Positions 16,216-26,031 of a stretch of 64,000 nt of DNA are shown here, in pieces. How positions within the stretch are numbered: the stretch's first letter is position 1; the number at the start of each line of letters is the position of its first letter. The position numbers and the translations under genes are program-made. The stretch is from NCBI GenBank assembly GCA_945873625.1, contig CAMCDS010000009.1, forward strand, positions 1 to 64,000, given 5' to 3'. The notes beneath the pieces were generated by a model, which saw only the letters and a program-made list of their open reading frames with translations, was not told where the DNA came from and made no database searches. Source of the DNA: an uncultured Porphyromonadaceae bacterium. Lineage in GTDB: Bacteria; Bacteroidota; Bacteroidia; Bacteroidales; Muribaculaceae.

Positions 16216-18207
16216 TCAATACATCTCGTAGTCGATGGAGGTAACCTGAAACTCCGTGCGGCGGTTGATCTGGTCGGCGGCCTCCTGGTCGGCCTCGGAG
16301 AGAGTCTGCACATACTCCTCGTTGAGCACCGTGCCCTCGGGAAACTGAGGGAACTCACGGTTGATGCGCTTCGTTACGGTCTTCGGGCGGCTCTCGCCGT
16401 AGCCCTGCCATTTGAGACGGTCGGCGGCTATGCCGGCGCCTATCAGATAGTCGATCACACTCTTGGCGCGGCGGTCCGACAGATTCTCGTTGTAGGCGTC
16501 GGAGCCGTGGCGGTCGGTGTGCGAACCCATCTCGATGGTTACGTTGGGATTTTCGCGCAGCATCTGGGCCATCTCGTCGAGAGCCTCTTTCGATTCGGGG
16601 CGGAGCGTAGCCTTGTCGAAGTCGTAGAAGATGTTTTCCACCACCTGAGGCTTGCTTATCGACGCGAGGATGAAGTCGACGGCATAGTCGGCGTCTTCCT
16701 CGGCCGTGTCCGACTCAAACTCCTGCTTAACGTTGAGATACCCCTTGGCGCCGGCCATCATCACGTATTTCACGCCGCGCTGAAGGTTGAACGAGAATGA
16801 GCCGTCGTCGCGCGCCACCTCCTTCTGGTTGCTGCCGTCGTCGCCCACGATGCGTATCACGGCCTTGGGCACCGGCTCCTCGTCTTTGTCCATCACCCAG
16901 CCCGAGATGGTAACCTTAAGCTCGGGGAGCTCGAAGGAATAGATGTGGTCGTAGCCGCGGCGGTCTCCGCGGTTTGAGCTGAAGAAGCCCGTCTCGCCCG
17001 GGCCGTAGGTGATGCCGAAGTCGTCGCCGGCCGAGTTCATGGGCAGTCCCATGTTCTCCACGCTCCAGCGGTCGCCCGTGGAGTTGAGCGAAGCCTTGAA
17101 GAGGTCGAGGCCGCCGAAACCGGGATGGCCGTCAGACGAGAAATAGAGCGTCGAGTCGGTGCGCACGTATGGAAACATCTCGTCGCCCGGAGTGTTGATC
17201 TGCGGGCCGAGGTTCTCGAGCGAGCCTATGCGTTCGCCTACAGCCACGCGCCATATATCCTTGCCTCCGTATCCGCCGGGCATGTCGGAGGTGAAATAGA
17301 GGTATTTGCCGTCGGGCGACACGGCCGGATGACCCACGGCCGAAAGGGTGTCGGCCGTGATTTCGTATTTCTGCGCCGCGCTCCATGTGGCGTCGCTGCG
17401 TCGCGAGGTGTAGATTTCCACAGAGGTGTTGGCCGTAGGCGAGCGGCGTGCCTTGGTCAGATACATGGTCTGCCCGTCGGGCGAGAAGCTGACTATCCCT
17501 TCGTCCATGTCGGTGTTGAGCTCACCCTCCACAGGCTCGGGCCGCTGCCATTCGCCCCGCTCGTTCTTGCGGCTGACGTAGATGTCGCCTTTCTTCATGC
17601 CGGTGATTTCCGACTTGTTCTCGCCCATGGCCTTCTCGTTGGTCGATGTCAGAAACAGCTGGTCGTAGTTCTTGTCGAGATACATCGGGGCGAAGTCGGC
17701 GCGGCGCGAGTTGAAGAGCTTGGCGTTTTTCACTATGTAGCGGCTCTTGGGCGCGTTTTTCTGCTGCAGGGCAAGGCGGCATCCCCGCGCGCCCTCCTTG
17801 GCGAGGACGTCGTCGGGGCTGTATTCGAGGTAGGTGCGGTAGGCGTCGATGGCCTTGGCGTATTTGCCGTCGGCCTGAAGCGAGCGTCCGAGGTAGTAAT
17901 ATACCAGCGAGTCGGGATAGCCGTAGCGTATGGCATTCTGATAAGCCGACGCGGCCGACGCGGCCTGGTTGAGACGGCGGTAGCAGGTGGCCATCTTGTA
18001 GGCCACCTCGCCGCGCAGGGGACGGTCCTCGCGCTTGGTGAGCTTGTTGTAGACTTTGCGGTAAGTCTTTGAGGCATCGAAAAATTCGCCCCGGTCCATC
18101 TGCTCGTCGGCGACGGAAAGCTTGGCCGACTTGCATCCGCCGGCCAAAGCCAGCATGATGAAGCCCGCCATCGATATGATGAAGAGTCGGAAAGCCTTGC
18201 GGTTCAT
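16216..18207 (-). CDS. PorE-like OmpA-family lipoprotein (TPR, beta-propeller, carboxypeptidase-like and OmpA domains)
   Basis: A lipoprotein signal ends in LALAGGC (Cys25). TPR-like helices follow (about 35-150), then PD40/WD40-type propeller blades (about 160-440, with SFSPDGQTMYLT, AVSPDGKYLYFTSD and PGFGGLDLF), a carboxypeptidase-regulatory-like domain (about 445-530, KVTISGWVMDKDEEPVPKA) and a C-terminal OmpA peptidoglycan-binding domain (about 535-640, with SHTDRHGSDAYNENLSDRRA). This order is that of PorE, the peptidoglycan-binding lipoprotein of the type IX secretion system in Porphyromonas. Whether this genome has the other Por proteins is not visible here. It lies 33 bases after an acyl-CoA ligase gene. 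Confidence 0.85.
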   Translation of the reverse strand: MNRKAFRLFIISMAGFIMLALAGGCKSAKLSVADEQMDRGEFFDASKTYRKVYNKLTKREDRPLRGEVAYKMATCYRRLNQAASAASAYQNAIRYGYPDSLVYYYLGRSLQADGKYAKAIDAYRTYLEYSPDDVLAKEGARGCRLALQQKNAPKSRYIVKNAKLFNSRRADFAPMYLDKNYDQLFLTSTNEKAMGENKSEITGMKKGDIYVSRKNERGEWQRPEPVEGELNTDMDEGIVSFSPDGQTMYLTKARRSPTANTSVEIYTSRRSDATWSAAQKYEITADTLSAVGHPAVSPDGKYLYFTSDMPGGYGGKDIWRVAVGERIGSLENLGPQINTPGDEMFPYVRTDSTLYFSSDGHPGFGGLDLFKASLNSTGDRWSVENMGLPMNSAGDDFGITYGPGETGFFSSNRGDRRGYDHIYSFELPELKVTISGWVMDKDEEPVPKAVIRIVGDDGSNQKEVARDDGSFSFNLQRGVKYVMMAGAKGYLNVKQEFESDTAEEDADYAVDFILASISKPQVVENIFYDFDKATLRPESKEALDEMAQMLRENPNVTIEMGSHTDRHGSDAYNENLSDRRAKSVIDYLIGAGIAADRLKWQGYGESRPKTVTKRINREFPQFPEGTVLNEEYVQTLSEADQEAADQINRRTEFQVTSIDYEMY

Positions 18208-18240
18208 ACAGAAATAACGCGGGCGGCTTCCCGATATTGC

Positions 18241-19893
18241 CTATGAGGAATAGAGGAAGCGCTTGATCGACCGCTTGGGTGTCTTCTCAAACTCGTTGGG
18301 CACAAGCTGTATCCGCGAAATCCGCTCGTAAGGGGCCACGAGGGTGTTGAGCTCGCGGCGCACGTTCTCCATGGCGTCGTCGAGGTCGGCGGCAGCCACC
18401 CCCAGGCGGTCGACGGCGTCGTAGTCGGGATAGACGAGGGCCACGAGCCGCCCGTCGCGCTCCACCACGAGGCTCTCGGCCACGAAAGGCATGTTGTTGA
18501 GCTTGGCTTCAATCTCCTCGGGATAGATGTTCTGTCCCGACGCGCTGAGAATCATCGTCTTCGAGCGTCCGCGCAGGAAGAGCGTCCCGTCGGGCGACAT
18601 GGTGCCCATGTCGCCGGTGCGGAGCCATCCTTCGGCGTCGAGCACGGTCTCCGTGGCTGCCGGATTCTTATAGTAGCCCTTCATCACGTTGGTGCCCCTG
18701 ACGCATATCTCGCCCGGAACTTCGGCCGGGTTCTCACTCTTCACTATGGCCTCCATGCCGGGGAGCACATGCCCAGAGCTGCCGGGCACGAACTCGCGCC
18801 AGGGAGTGTAGGAGATGAGCGGCCCGCACTCCGTCATGCCGTAGCCGACGGTGAACGGGAACTTTATCTTGTGAAGAAATTCCTCCACCTCGTGGTTGAG
18901 CGGGGCGCCCCCTACTATCACTTCCTCAAACTCGCCGCCGAAGGCGTCGACCAGCTTCTTGCGTATCTTGGAGTAGATGAGTGTGTCGAGGAAAGGCACG
19001 GCGAGCGTCCAGCGCATGGTGCCCTTCGAGATCATCGGCAGAATCTGGTTCTTGTAGATTTTCTCGAGTATGAGCGGCACGCATATCACCAGATGCGGCC
19101 TCACTTCGGCCAGAGCCTTGAGCAGCACCCGCGGCGACGGGGTCTTGCCGAGCAGCGTGATGTGGGATCCGACGGCCAGCGGCGTCAGCATGTCGAACGC
19201 GCATCCGTAGGCGTGGGCCAGGGGAAGGAAGGCCAGAGCCCTCGACGAGCGGAAATGGAGCACGGTCTTCATGCCGAAGAGCACGTTGCCCGCAAGGTTG
19301 CCTCCGGTCAGCATCACGCCCTTCGAAAAGCCGGTGGTGCCCGACGTATAGTTGATTTCGGCCACCTCGTCGTTGTCGCGCCGCGCATACTTGACGCAGT
19401 CCGAGCCATAACCCTCCGGATAGCGGCGGCGGAAGCGGCGGCGCAGCAGGCGCAGGTGGCGCGACATCTCGGTGCCGGCGCTCTCGTAGAGGAGCGTCCC
19501 CTTCTCGAGGGAGATGGCCGCCTTGAGCGAGATGAGCGATTCGGGCTCGATATGCTCCCAGATGCTTTCGCCGACGAAAAGCATCTCTGCCTCCGAATGG
19601 TTGAGGATATGGGTTATGTCGACCGGATTGAAATCGGCCAGCACGGGGACTATTACCGCTCCGTAGGTTACGGTGGCCATATAGGCGGTAACCCAGCTTA
19701 TGGAGTCGCGGCCGCATACGGCTATCTTGTCGCCCGGCCTGATGCCAGCCGACTCGAAGAGCAGGTGGGTCATGGCGATGTCGCGCGCCAGGTCGCAGTA
19801 AGTCAGCGTGCGTCCGGTCGTGTATTCGGTCAGGGCCGGCAGCGTCCAGTTTTCGATAAAGCTTTTTTCGTAGATAGAGGCGAAGTTCTGCAT
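18241..19893 (-). CDS. AMP-forming acyl-CoA synthetase (long-chain fatty acid--CoA ligase family)
   Basis: An adenylate-forming enzyme of 550 residues that would activate a fatty or other carboxylic acid to an acyl-AMP and acyl-CoA. Signatures: YTSGTTGFSKGVMLTGG (phosphate-binding motif), VGYGMTECGPLISYTP, RTGDMGTMSPDGTLFLRGR (with the conserved Asp), and the C-terminal lid segment IYPEEIEAKL with a Lys near the end (TPKRSIKRF). The substrate is not defined by the sequence. First gene of a probable three-gene unit with the PorE-like lipoprotein and the SDR. Confidence 0.9.
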   Translation of the reverse strand: MQNFASIYEKSFIENWTLPALTEYTTGRTLTYCDLARDIAMTHLLFESAGIRPGDKIAVCGRDSISWVTAYMATVTYGAVIVPVLADFNPVDITHILNHSEAEMLFVGESIWEHIEPESLISLKAAISLEKGTLLYESAGTEMSRHLRLLRRRFRRRYPEGYGSDCVKYARRDNDEVAEINYTSGTTGFSKGVMLTGGNLAGNVLFGMKTVLHFRSSRALAFLPLAHAYGCAFDMLTPLAVGSHITLLGKTPSPRVLLKALAEVRPHLVICVPLILEKIYKNQILPMISKGTMRWTLAVPFLDTLIYSKIRKKLVDAFGGEFEEVIVGGAPLNHEVEEFLHKIKFPFTVGYGMTECGPLISYTPWREFVPGSSGHVLPGMEAIVKSENPAEVPGEICVRGTNVMKGYYKNPAATETVLDAEGWLRTGDMGTMSPDGTLFLRGRSKTMILSASGQNIYPEEIEAKLNNMPFVAESLVVERDGRLVALVYPDYDAVDRLGVAAADLDDAMENVRRELNTLVAPYERISRIQLVPNEFEKTPKRSIKRFLYSS

Positions 19894-19950
19894 TTCAGGT
19901 CAAGATGAGGTGTATTTGTATGGGCGGGTGTCCGCTCCGTATAGAGGTAA

Positions 19951-20020
19951 CCTTCCGGAGCCCCGAAATGTTGAGGCTCCGGAAGGTAAAAATCGGCCCG
20001 AAGGAACTCCTCGGGCCGAT
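19951..20020 (-). terminator. Double hairpin terminator after the Omp28-like gene
   Basis: On the minus strand ATCGGCCCGAGG pairs with CTTCGGGCCGAT (19992-20020) and is followed by TTTTTACC, a good intrinsic terminator. A second 12-bp hairpin, CCTTCCGGAGCC with GGCTCCGGAAGG, lies directly behind at 19951-19986. Confidence 0.85.
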
Positions 20021-20043
20021 AGAGTATGCGGGTAGGCGGATTA

Positions 20044-21981
20044 TCAGCGCATCATCACCTTGAAGCTCTTGCCGTCGGCCACTACGATGTAGAGTCCGTT
20101 GGCGAGTCCGTCGGTGCCGGTCATGCGTCCGTCGAGTGTGTAGACTGCTACATTCCGGGCGCCGGTTACGCGGATGCTTCCGTTGGCGGCCATCACCTTG
20201 ATGTTCTCTGTGTCGTCAGCCTCGATTCCCTCGACGCCAACCTGATATGTGGCATAGCGGGTGGCGTTGACGATTTCGCCGGTCTCGGCGTTGGTGATGA
20301 GGCCGATGATGGCGTAGTGGGGACCTTTGACCTTGCTCATCGACATGGAGGTCGAGAAAGTGTAGGGCTTGCGTGCCTCGATTTTGTCGGGGAGACTGCC
20401 TTCGATGCCGGGATATGCTTTATAAGCGCGGGCCACATCGTTGAAATAGATGTTCTTGGCGGTGCTTTCAAGGTTTTCCCAGCCGGCCATCGGACCGTTG
20501 CCTCCGCCGGCATAGAAGTTTGCCTGGGGGTAGGGGCCTACGGCGTTCTCGGTGATTACGAACGAGAGGTAGTGCTTTATGTCGGTGTCGATTGCGAACT
20601 CGGCGGTGGCGTCGATCTTCACGGTCTTGGTCGATTCGTCGACAGTCGGCACGATCTTTATCTCGCAATATGCGGGGCTGGAGGTATAGTGCTTATACAT
20701 CTCGTCGATGAAGTCGTAGTTCACCTGAGGACCCTGGCTGCTGCCGGGGCTGTGCTGCACCTTGCGGTTGGTTACAGAGTTGGGATAGGAACCGCCGAAG
20801 TAGACGTTCATGAATGTGCCGTATTCGGAAATCTCCATTGCGTCGTCGCCATGGCAGGCGATGCCGATCATGCGTTCGGGATATGTGCGTGCCATGTACT
20901 CGAGCATCACGGCTCCGGCGGGACACCATCCGCACCATGTGCCGGTGCCTTCCTCCACTACGATGTTGCGGTCATAACCTTTTTCAAGCACGATAACCGA
21001 ACCCGATGCCGAAATGGCGGGGGAGACAGCCACTCCATTTATCTTGGTGATGGCAAGAGTTACGGTGTGGAGGCCTTCAGCGTCGAAACGAATACCGTCG
21101 ACAGTAATCTCGGCAGAGCTGTTGACAGCAATGGGAGCGGTGGGGGTGATGGTCTGCACGTAAGGCTCTGCGCTGCCTACGGTAGCGCTTACTTCAAGCG
21201 ACTCGATGGCGTTGGCGGCACAGTTGCGCACGCTGAGAGTGGCGCTGGCCTGAGAGCCGAGTTTAGCTATTTCGGGAAGAGTAAGGCCAAGGATGGAAGC
21301 CTTGTTTTCCGGCAGGTTGTCGCCTTCCACATTCATGCTGATGCAGAGCGAGCCATAGCCGTCTTCACCGGCAAAGTTCCACTGCGAAGGCAGGCCCTGA
21401 CCGTTGATATAGCCGAAAATCAGGTTGTTGGCATTGGCAGTTACCATATCGATGGGGATATAGTAGGCAGTGCCGGTGGGCACGGTGAAGCTATAGCCGA
21501 TGTAGAGCTTATCGTCGGAAGCCGAGATTTCATAAGGAGTATCGAACGTAACGGTATTCATGCCGAAAGCGGTAGCTCCCATCTTGAACTTCTCCTGGAT
21601 GGCGACGGGATCCTTCGAGAGATCCTTTGTGATGAAGGCATTGACGCGGGTAACGGGGTTAAAGTAGTTGGCGGTGCCTGCTTTGGTGCCTCCATAGATG
21701 TTGAGGGCGGTAATCTTGTTGCCTGCAAGCATCTTTACATCCTCGCTGCGGATTTCCGTGGCAACATACACGACAGTAGTTCCGGCGGTTACGTTGTTGA
21801 GCGAGAGGGCCGACTGCGGTTCTCCGGAATATCCGAATGTGAAGGAGCCGGATGCGCGGGTGCCGGCTACGGCAGCCTGTTCGGGCATCGGTCCCTGATA
21901 GGCTGAGAATGCTGCACCAGACTGCGCTGCGGCGGTGCCGGCGGCCAGAAGGACCGCGCCTATAAGTAGAGATTTTTTCAT
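20044..21981 (-). CDS. Omp28-related secreted protein with CxxC thioredoxin-like motif and C-terminal sorting-type domain
   Basis: A signal peptide (MKKSLLIGAVLLAAGTAAA) sets the start at 21981. A beta-rich N-terminal half is followed around residue 350 by EEGTGTWCGWCPAG, the CxxC region typical of Omp28/thioredoxin-like proteins of Bacteroidota. The last ~75 residues (IKVMAANGSIRVTG ... YTLDGRMTGTDGLANGLYIVV ... KVMMR) look like a type IX secretion (Por) sorting domain. The role is unknown; a redox or surface function is inference. The frame is open 29 codons further up, but that runs into the promoter. Well-defined promoter and terminator make it a single-gene unit. Confidence 0.85.
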   Translation of the reverse strand: MKKSLLIGAVLLAAGTAAAQSGAAFSAYQGPMPEQAAVAGTRASGSFTFGYSGEPQSALSLNNVTAGTTVVYVATEIRSEDVKMLAGNKITALNIYGGTKAGTANYFNPVTRVNAFITKDLSKDPVAIQEKFKMGATAFGMNTVTFDTPYEISASDDKLYIGYSFTVPTGTAYYIPIDMVTANANNLIFGYINGQGLPSQWNFAGEDGYGSLCISMNVEGDNLPENKASILGLTLPEIAKLGSQASATLSVRNCAANAIESLEVSATVGSAEPYVQTITPTAPIAVNSSAEITVDGIRFDAEGLHTVTLAITKINGVAVSPAISASGSVIVLEKGYDRNIVVEEGTGTWCGWCPAGAVMLEYMARTYPERMIGIACHGDDAMEISEYGTFMNVYFGGSYPNSVTNRKVQHSPGSSQGPQVNYDFIDEMYKHYTSSPAYCEIKIVPTVDESTKTVKIDATAEFAIDTDIKHYLSFVITENAVGPYPQANFYAGGGNGPMAGWENLESTAKNIYFNDVARAYKAYPGIEGSLPDKIEARKPYTFSTSMSMSKVKGPHYAIIGLITNAETGEIVNATRYATYQVGVEGIEADDTENIKVMAANGSIRVTGARNVAVYTLDGRMTGTDGLANGLYIVVADGKSFKVMMR

Positions 21982-22037
21982 AAAGGTGATGTATAGTTTT
22001 TGATAAGATGAATCCAAATGGTTGTCGGTAGTCGGGG

Positions 22038-22068
22038 CAAAGGTAGGCAATAAATCCGATATACGCAA
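22038..22068 (-). promoter_or_regulatory. Promoter of the Omp28-like gene
   Basis: The minus strand reads TTG (22068-22066), 20 bases, TACCTTTG (22045-22038). The start codon follows about 56 bases later. Confidence 0.7.
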
Positions 22069-22113
22069 GAAAAACTGCGATTTGGTTTTTCTGATTCACG
22101 AATCAGAAAGTGA

Positions 22114-22153
22114 ATCGGCCGCTGCCGGGTGCGAAGACCCTGCGGCGGCCGAT
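22114..22153 (-). terminator. Hairpin after the FBPase gene
   Basis: ATCGGCCGC pairs with GCGGCCGAT 23 bases beyond the FBPase stop. The following TCACTTTC is only a weak U-tract. Confidence 0.5.
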
Positions 22154-22175
22154 ATGCGGATGCTTGGGACGGCGG

Positions 22176-24173
22176 TTATTTGCGTTCCTTGATGATGCCG
22201 TGGCGATAGGCGTAGAGAAGCTCCATGAGCTCGTCGATCTGTCCCTGGAGTTCGACGCCTATGTCGGTGTCGCGCACGTTGACGGGGTCGGCGTTCAGCT
22301 CCACGATCTGAGTGGTGCTCTTGATGTCGGAGCCGTTGCGGGCGGCGTCTTCGGCCGATGTGAAGGGCTCGTGCTGCACGAGCTGCAGGCCGCGCGAATG
22401 ATACACAAGCGTATAGCCCGCGATGCCGGTGGTGTCGTGGTAGGCTTTTGAGAATCCTCCGTCGATCACCATCAGCTTGCCTCCGGCCTTCACCGGGTTC
22501 TCGCCCGATCCGGCCTTCACGGGCACGTGTCCGTTGATGATATGGCGGTGTTTACCCTTCACGTCGAAAGAGTCGAGAATCATGTCGCACACGGCCGGAT
22601 CCTCGCGCAGACGGTAGTAGTGGCCTTTCTCCTCGTGGCGCACGGCCTTGTCGGTGAGGAAGTAACGCTCGAACGTGGCCATCTTCGACTTGTCGAAGAG
22701 CGGCGAGTCGGGGCCGCACCAGATGTAGAAGTAATAGTCGGTGGCATAGTCGCGCGTCTCGGCCGGGGTATCGGAGTTGAAGGCCGAGCGCATCAGCATG
22801 CCCACCTCATGGAGCAGTTCCTTGCCTTTGTATTTCTTTCCGAGCACTTCCACCTCCTTGAGGGTGCCGTCGGCGTTCATGGGGATGGAGGCGTGGAAGA
22901 GGAGGTTGCCGTTGCAGACGTTGTACATGCATCCGTGGGAGAAGAAGATGCCGATGTGGCGCTTCAGCTTGTCGGAAATCTTGAAGGAGTGCACCAGCTT
23001 CTCGATCAGCTCGGCTTCATCTTCCGAGAGGGCGTAGGGATTCGCCGGGTCGATGGTGGGGAAGTTGAGGTCGGGCATCTCGAACTCGCGTCCGTCGATG
23101 GTTACGGTGCCTTTCTCGAAGTCGATGTGGTGGAGCAGCTTGCGGTCGTCCATCTTCCATTCGGGATGGCGGTCGATGAGCGCTGCCTCGAGCTTCCACT
23201 GTATCACGGAGATAGCCTTGTGCATCTTGGCGATGATGCGGCGGTTCTTGAGCGAGAGCGACGAGTCGCCCGAGGGCACCTTCGGCTCGAAGATGGGGCA
23301 GGGGTCGTCGCCGTAGGTCTCGATGGCGAACGTGGCGAGGGGCACGAGGTTGATGCCGTAGCCATCCTCGAGGGTGTTCATGTTGTCGTAGCGCAGCGAG
23401 ATGCGGAGCACGTTGGCTATGCAGCAGTCGTTGCCGGCGGCGGCACCCATCCAGAGGGCGTCGTGGTTGCCCCACTGTATGTCGTAGTCCTTGTATTTGA
23501 GCAGGCTGTCCATAATGATGTGGGCACCCTGTCCGCGGTCGTAGACGTCGCCGAGTATGTGCAGGCGGTCGATGCTCAGCCGCTGGATTACGTTGCAGAT
23601 GGCAATGATGAAGCTGTCGGCCTGGTCGGTCGAGATGATGGTCTCGATCACGCGGTTGTAGTAGGCGGCCTTCTTCTCGGAGGGGACTTCGTGGAGCAGC
23701 TCCTCGATGATGTAGGCAAACTCTTTGGGGAGAGCCTTGCGCACCTTCGAGCGGGTGTATTTGGCCGACACCACCTGCAGCACCTTCACGAGGCGGTGGA
23801 GCGTGATGCCGTAGAAGTCGTCGAGGTTCTCCTCGGAGGCGCGGATGTATTCGAGCTTCTTCTCGGGGTAATAGATCAGGGAGCAGAGCTGACGGATCTC
23901 GTCGGCACGCATAGTGGTGCCGAAGAGGTCCGTTACCTTGCGCTTGATGTTGCCCGACGCGTTCTTGAGGATGTGGGCGAAAGCCTCGTGCTCACCGTGG
24001 ATGTCGGCCACGAAGTGCTCCGTGCCTTTCGGCAGGTTGAGGATGGCCTCGAGGTTGATTATCTCGGTGCCGGCCGCCGAGATATTGCCGAACGTCTGCG
24101 AGAGGAGCTCAAGCAGACGCATGTCTTTCTCGATGCGGCGCATGTACGAGGGGTTGGGTCGTTTGTTGGTCAT
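22176..24173 (-). CDS. fbp: Fructose-1,6-bisphosphatase, class III
   Basis: A gluconeogenic phosphatase of the metallophosphoesterase fold, removing the 1-phosphate from fructose 1,6-bisphosphate in the cytoplasm. The metal-binding motifs are visible in order: VADIHGEHEAF (about residue 55), ILGDVYDRGQG (about 200) and WGNHDALWMG (about 225), with histidines further on (FSHGCMYNV, IINGHVPV). The predicted 665 residues match the long Bacteroidota/Firmicutes class III enzyme. It begins 51 bases after the dipeptidase gene on the same strand and is likely co-transcribed with it. Confidence 0.95.
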   Translation of the reverse strand: MTNKRPNPSYMRRIEKDMRLLELLSQTFGNISAAGTEIINLEAILNLPKGTEHFVADIHGEHEAFAHILKNASGNIKRKVTDLFGTTMRADEIRQLCSLIYYPEKKLEYIRASEENLDDFYGITLHRLVKVLQVVSAKYTRSKVRKALPKEFAYIIEELLHEVPSEKKAAYYNRVIETIISTDQADSFIIAICNVIQRLSIDRLHILGDVYDRGQGAHIIMDSLLKYKDYDIQWGNHDALWMGAAAGNDCCIANVLRISLRYDNMNTLEDGYGINLVPLATFAIETYGDDPCPIFEPKVPSGDSSLSLKNRRIIAKMHKAISVIQWKLEAALIDRHPEWKMDDRKLLHHIDFEKGTVTIDGREFEMPDLNFPTIDPANPYALSEDEAELIEKLVHSFKISDKLKRHIGIFFSHGCMYNVCNGNLLFHASIPMNADGTLKEVEVLGKKYKGKELLHEVGMLMRSAFNSDTPAETRDYATDYYFYIWCGPDSPLFDKSKMATFERYFLTDKAVRHEEKGHYYRLREDPAVCDMILDSFDVKGKHRHIINGHVPVKAGSGENPVKAGGKLMVIDGGFSKAYHDTTGIAGYTLVYHSRGLQLVQHEPFTSAEDAARNGSDIKSTTQIVELNADPVNVRDTDIGVELQGQIDELMELLYAYRHGIIKERK

Positions 24174-24224
24174 GGTATGAGGTCGGATTTCAAGGTATGG
24201 GCTGTGTCGTGTGCCTCCGCCGGC

Positions 24225-25883
24225 TTATTTTTTCTCGGGGTTGGCGAGGAAATGGTTTCCGGTAGCCTTCACGATGTTCTCGTAGTAGCTCTTGTCGGCG
24301 TATCCGGGGAACTCGGGGCTGGCGGGGATGTCGTATTCCGTATAGATGAACTTGCCGTTTTCGTCGGTCTTCTTGCGGTTGCCGTCCATGTATTTCACCA
24401 TGAGGTAGATGGCGAGGTCGCGGTAGGCGTCGGTAGCCTCCTTGGCGATTTCGGCACCCTCCTTGTTGACGGCAGCGGTGAGGGCCGCCATGTCGCCGGC
24501 CTTTGCGAGGGCTGCGAGCTCGGCCTCCACTGCGGGGCGGGTCTGCTGGAATTTGTCTTCAAGATTCGACTGCACCTTGCGGATGTCGGGAATCATGTAG
24601 TCGTAGCGCTCGTAGGCGGTGTTGGCCACCCAGTTGTTCATCCAGAAGTTGGAGTTCATGTCGAATGTGTTGATGTCGCCGTGGCCGAGCTGGGCGGGCA
24701 CTTCGGTCATCGAGCAGTAGAAGGGCATGTAGACCGATGTGTTGGTGTCGTCGGTTCCGAACCAGAGCACTCCGCCTACGGGGTCGGGGAGGTCGGCGCG
24801 GCTCTGGCTCACGAAGCTCCAGCCGGTCTGCTGCGTGGCAATGGCGCGTTCCATCACGTATTCCTTGCCGTCCACCTCATAGCTCATGGGGCGCCAGCGG
24901 TAGGGCACGTGGTAGGGGCCTGCGCCCGGGTCGGAGGTCATGTTGAAGGGGGTGTCCTCGTAGTGGTCGCGCATACGCCACTGCATGTCTTTGAGGCTCA
25001 CTTTCTTTTCGGGAATCACGTAGAGGGGCATCGGCTCGTCGGAGGTTCCGGCGCACCATGCGTAGTATTTCTCGGTGTCGGGGGCGAAGCGGCGGAAGAA
25101 GCTCCACACGCGGGCGTCGCATCCGCGGCGCGTGGCGGGGTCGTGCTTCTCGTAGGCGTCGGCAAACGAGAAGTCCTCGTCCTTGCCGTTGAAGTACCCG
25201 CGCTTGCGGGCGAAGGAGATCACGTCCTTAGAATGGAGCACGTTCTTCTTGTCCTTGAAGTTCACCTTGCGGATACGGGGCTCGTTGGCATGGCCTGAGA
25301 TGGCGTCGTCGGGGATGCGCACGGCAACCCACACGGCACCCTTCTCGGCGCCTTTGCCGATCATCTCGAGCACCCACACCTCGTTGGGGTCGGCGATGGA
25401 GAACGACTCGCCCGAGCTGGCGTAGCCGTATTTGTCGACGAGCGAGGTCATCACGTCGATAGCCTCGCGGGCGGTCTTCGAGCGCTCGAGGGCTATCTGG
25501 ATGAGCGAGCCGTAGTCGATGATGCTGTTGCCGGTAGTGTCGACCAGCTCCTTGTGTCCGCCCCAGGTCGATTCGCCGATGGCCACCTGATGCTCGTTGA
25601 TGTTGCCCACTACGTTATAGGTCTCTGCCGTCTGGGGAATCTCACCGAGAGGCTTGTTGGTGTCCCATTCTATCACTTTACGCATCTCTCCAGGAGCATG
25701 CTTTGCAGCAGGCGTGTGGGTAAGCATTCCGTAGAGGTTGTGGCTGTCGGCGGCGTAGGTTACCATCACCGAGCCGTCGGTGGTGGCTTTTTTACCGGCG
25801 ATAAGGTTGGTGCAGGCGTCGGCGTGCGGAGCGGCCATGGCGGCTGCGATGGCGGCTGCGAGCGCCAGATGTTTCGTTTTCAT
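24225..25883 (-). CDS. Secreted C69-family dipeptidase
   Basis: A signal peptide (MKTKHLALAAAIAAAMAAPHADA) ends just before Cys24 of ACTNLIAGKKAT. This Cys is the expected N-terminal nucleophile of the Ntn-hydrolase C69 (PepD-like) family. Further family signs: DGSVMVTYAADSHNLYG, INEHQVAIGESTWGG, ALERSKTAREAI and IADPNEVWVLEMIGKG. It probably cleaves dipeptides in the periplasm or outside. The predicted 552 residues are usual for the secreted Bacteroidales form. A near-perfect promoter lies upstream and the FBPase gene follows. Confidence 0.93.
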   Translation of the reverse strand: MKTKHLALAAAIAAAMAAPHADACTNLIAGKKATTDGSVMVTYAADSHNLYGMLTHTPAAKHAPGEMRKVIEWDTNKPLGEIPQTAETYNVVGNINEHQVAIGESTWGGHKELVDTTGNSIIDYGSLIQIALERSKTAREAIDVMTSLVDKYGYASSGESFSIADPNEVWVLEMIGKGAEKGAVWVAVRIPDDAISGHANEPRIRKVNFKDKKNVLHSKDVISFARKRGYFNGKDEDFSFADAYEKHDPATRRGCDARVWSFFRRFAPDTEKYYAWCAGTSDEPMPLYVIPEKKVSLKDMQWRMRDHYEDTPFNMTSDPGAGPYHVPYRWRPMSYEVDGKEYVMERAIATQQTGWSFVSQSRADLPDPVGGVLWFGTDDTNTSVYMPFYCSMTEVPAQLGHGDINTFDMNSNFWMNNWVANTAYERYDYMIPDIRKVQSNLEDKFQQTRPAVEAELAALAKAGDMAALTAAVNKEGAEIAKEATDAYRDLAIYLMVKYMDGNRKKTDENGKFIYTEYDIPASPEFPGYADKSYYENIVKATGNHFLANPEKK

Positions 25884-25961
25884 AAAGGTAAGTATCTGTT
25901 ATGATGTTAGTTTGCGTATATAATCAGAGGCGCGGGAACATGGTCTCGCGTCAATACGCCT

Positions 25962-25991
25962 CAAAATTAGTAATTTATTCCGATTCGGCAA
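25962..25991 (-). promoter_or_regulatory. Promoter of the C69 dipeptidase gene
   Basis: The minus strand reads TTG (25991-25989), 19 bases, TAATTTTG (25969-25962): a full match with ideal spacing. The leader is about 75 bases. Confidence 0.75.
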
Positions 25992-26031
25992 AATTACTCA
26001 CCTCATAAATGCTCCCTCCGCCCCGCGTAAA

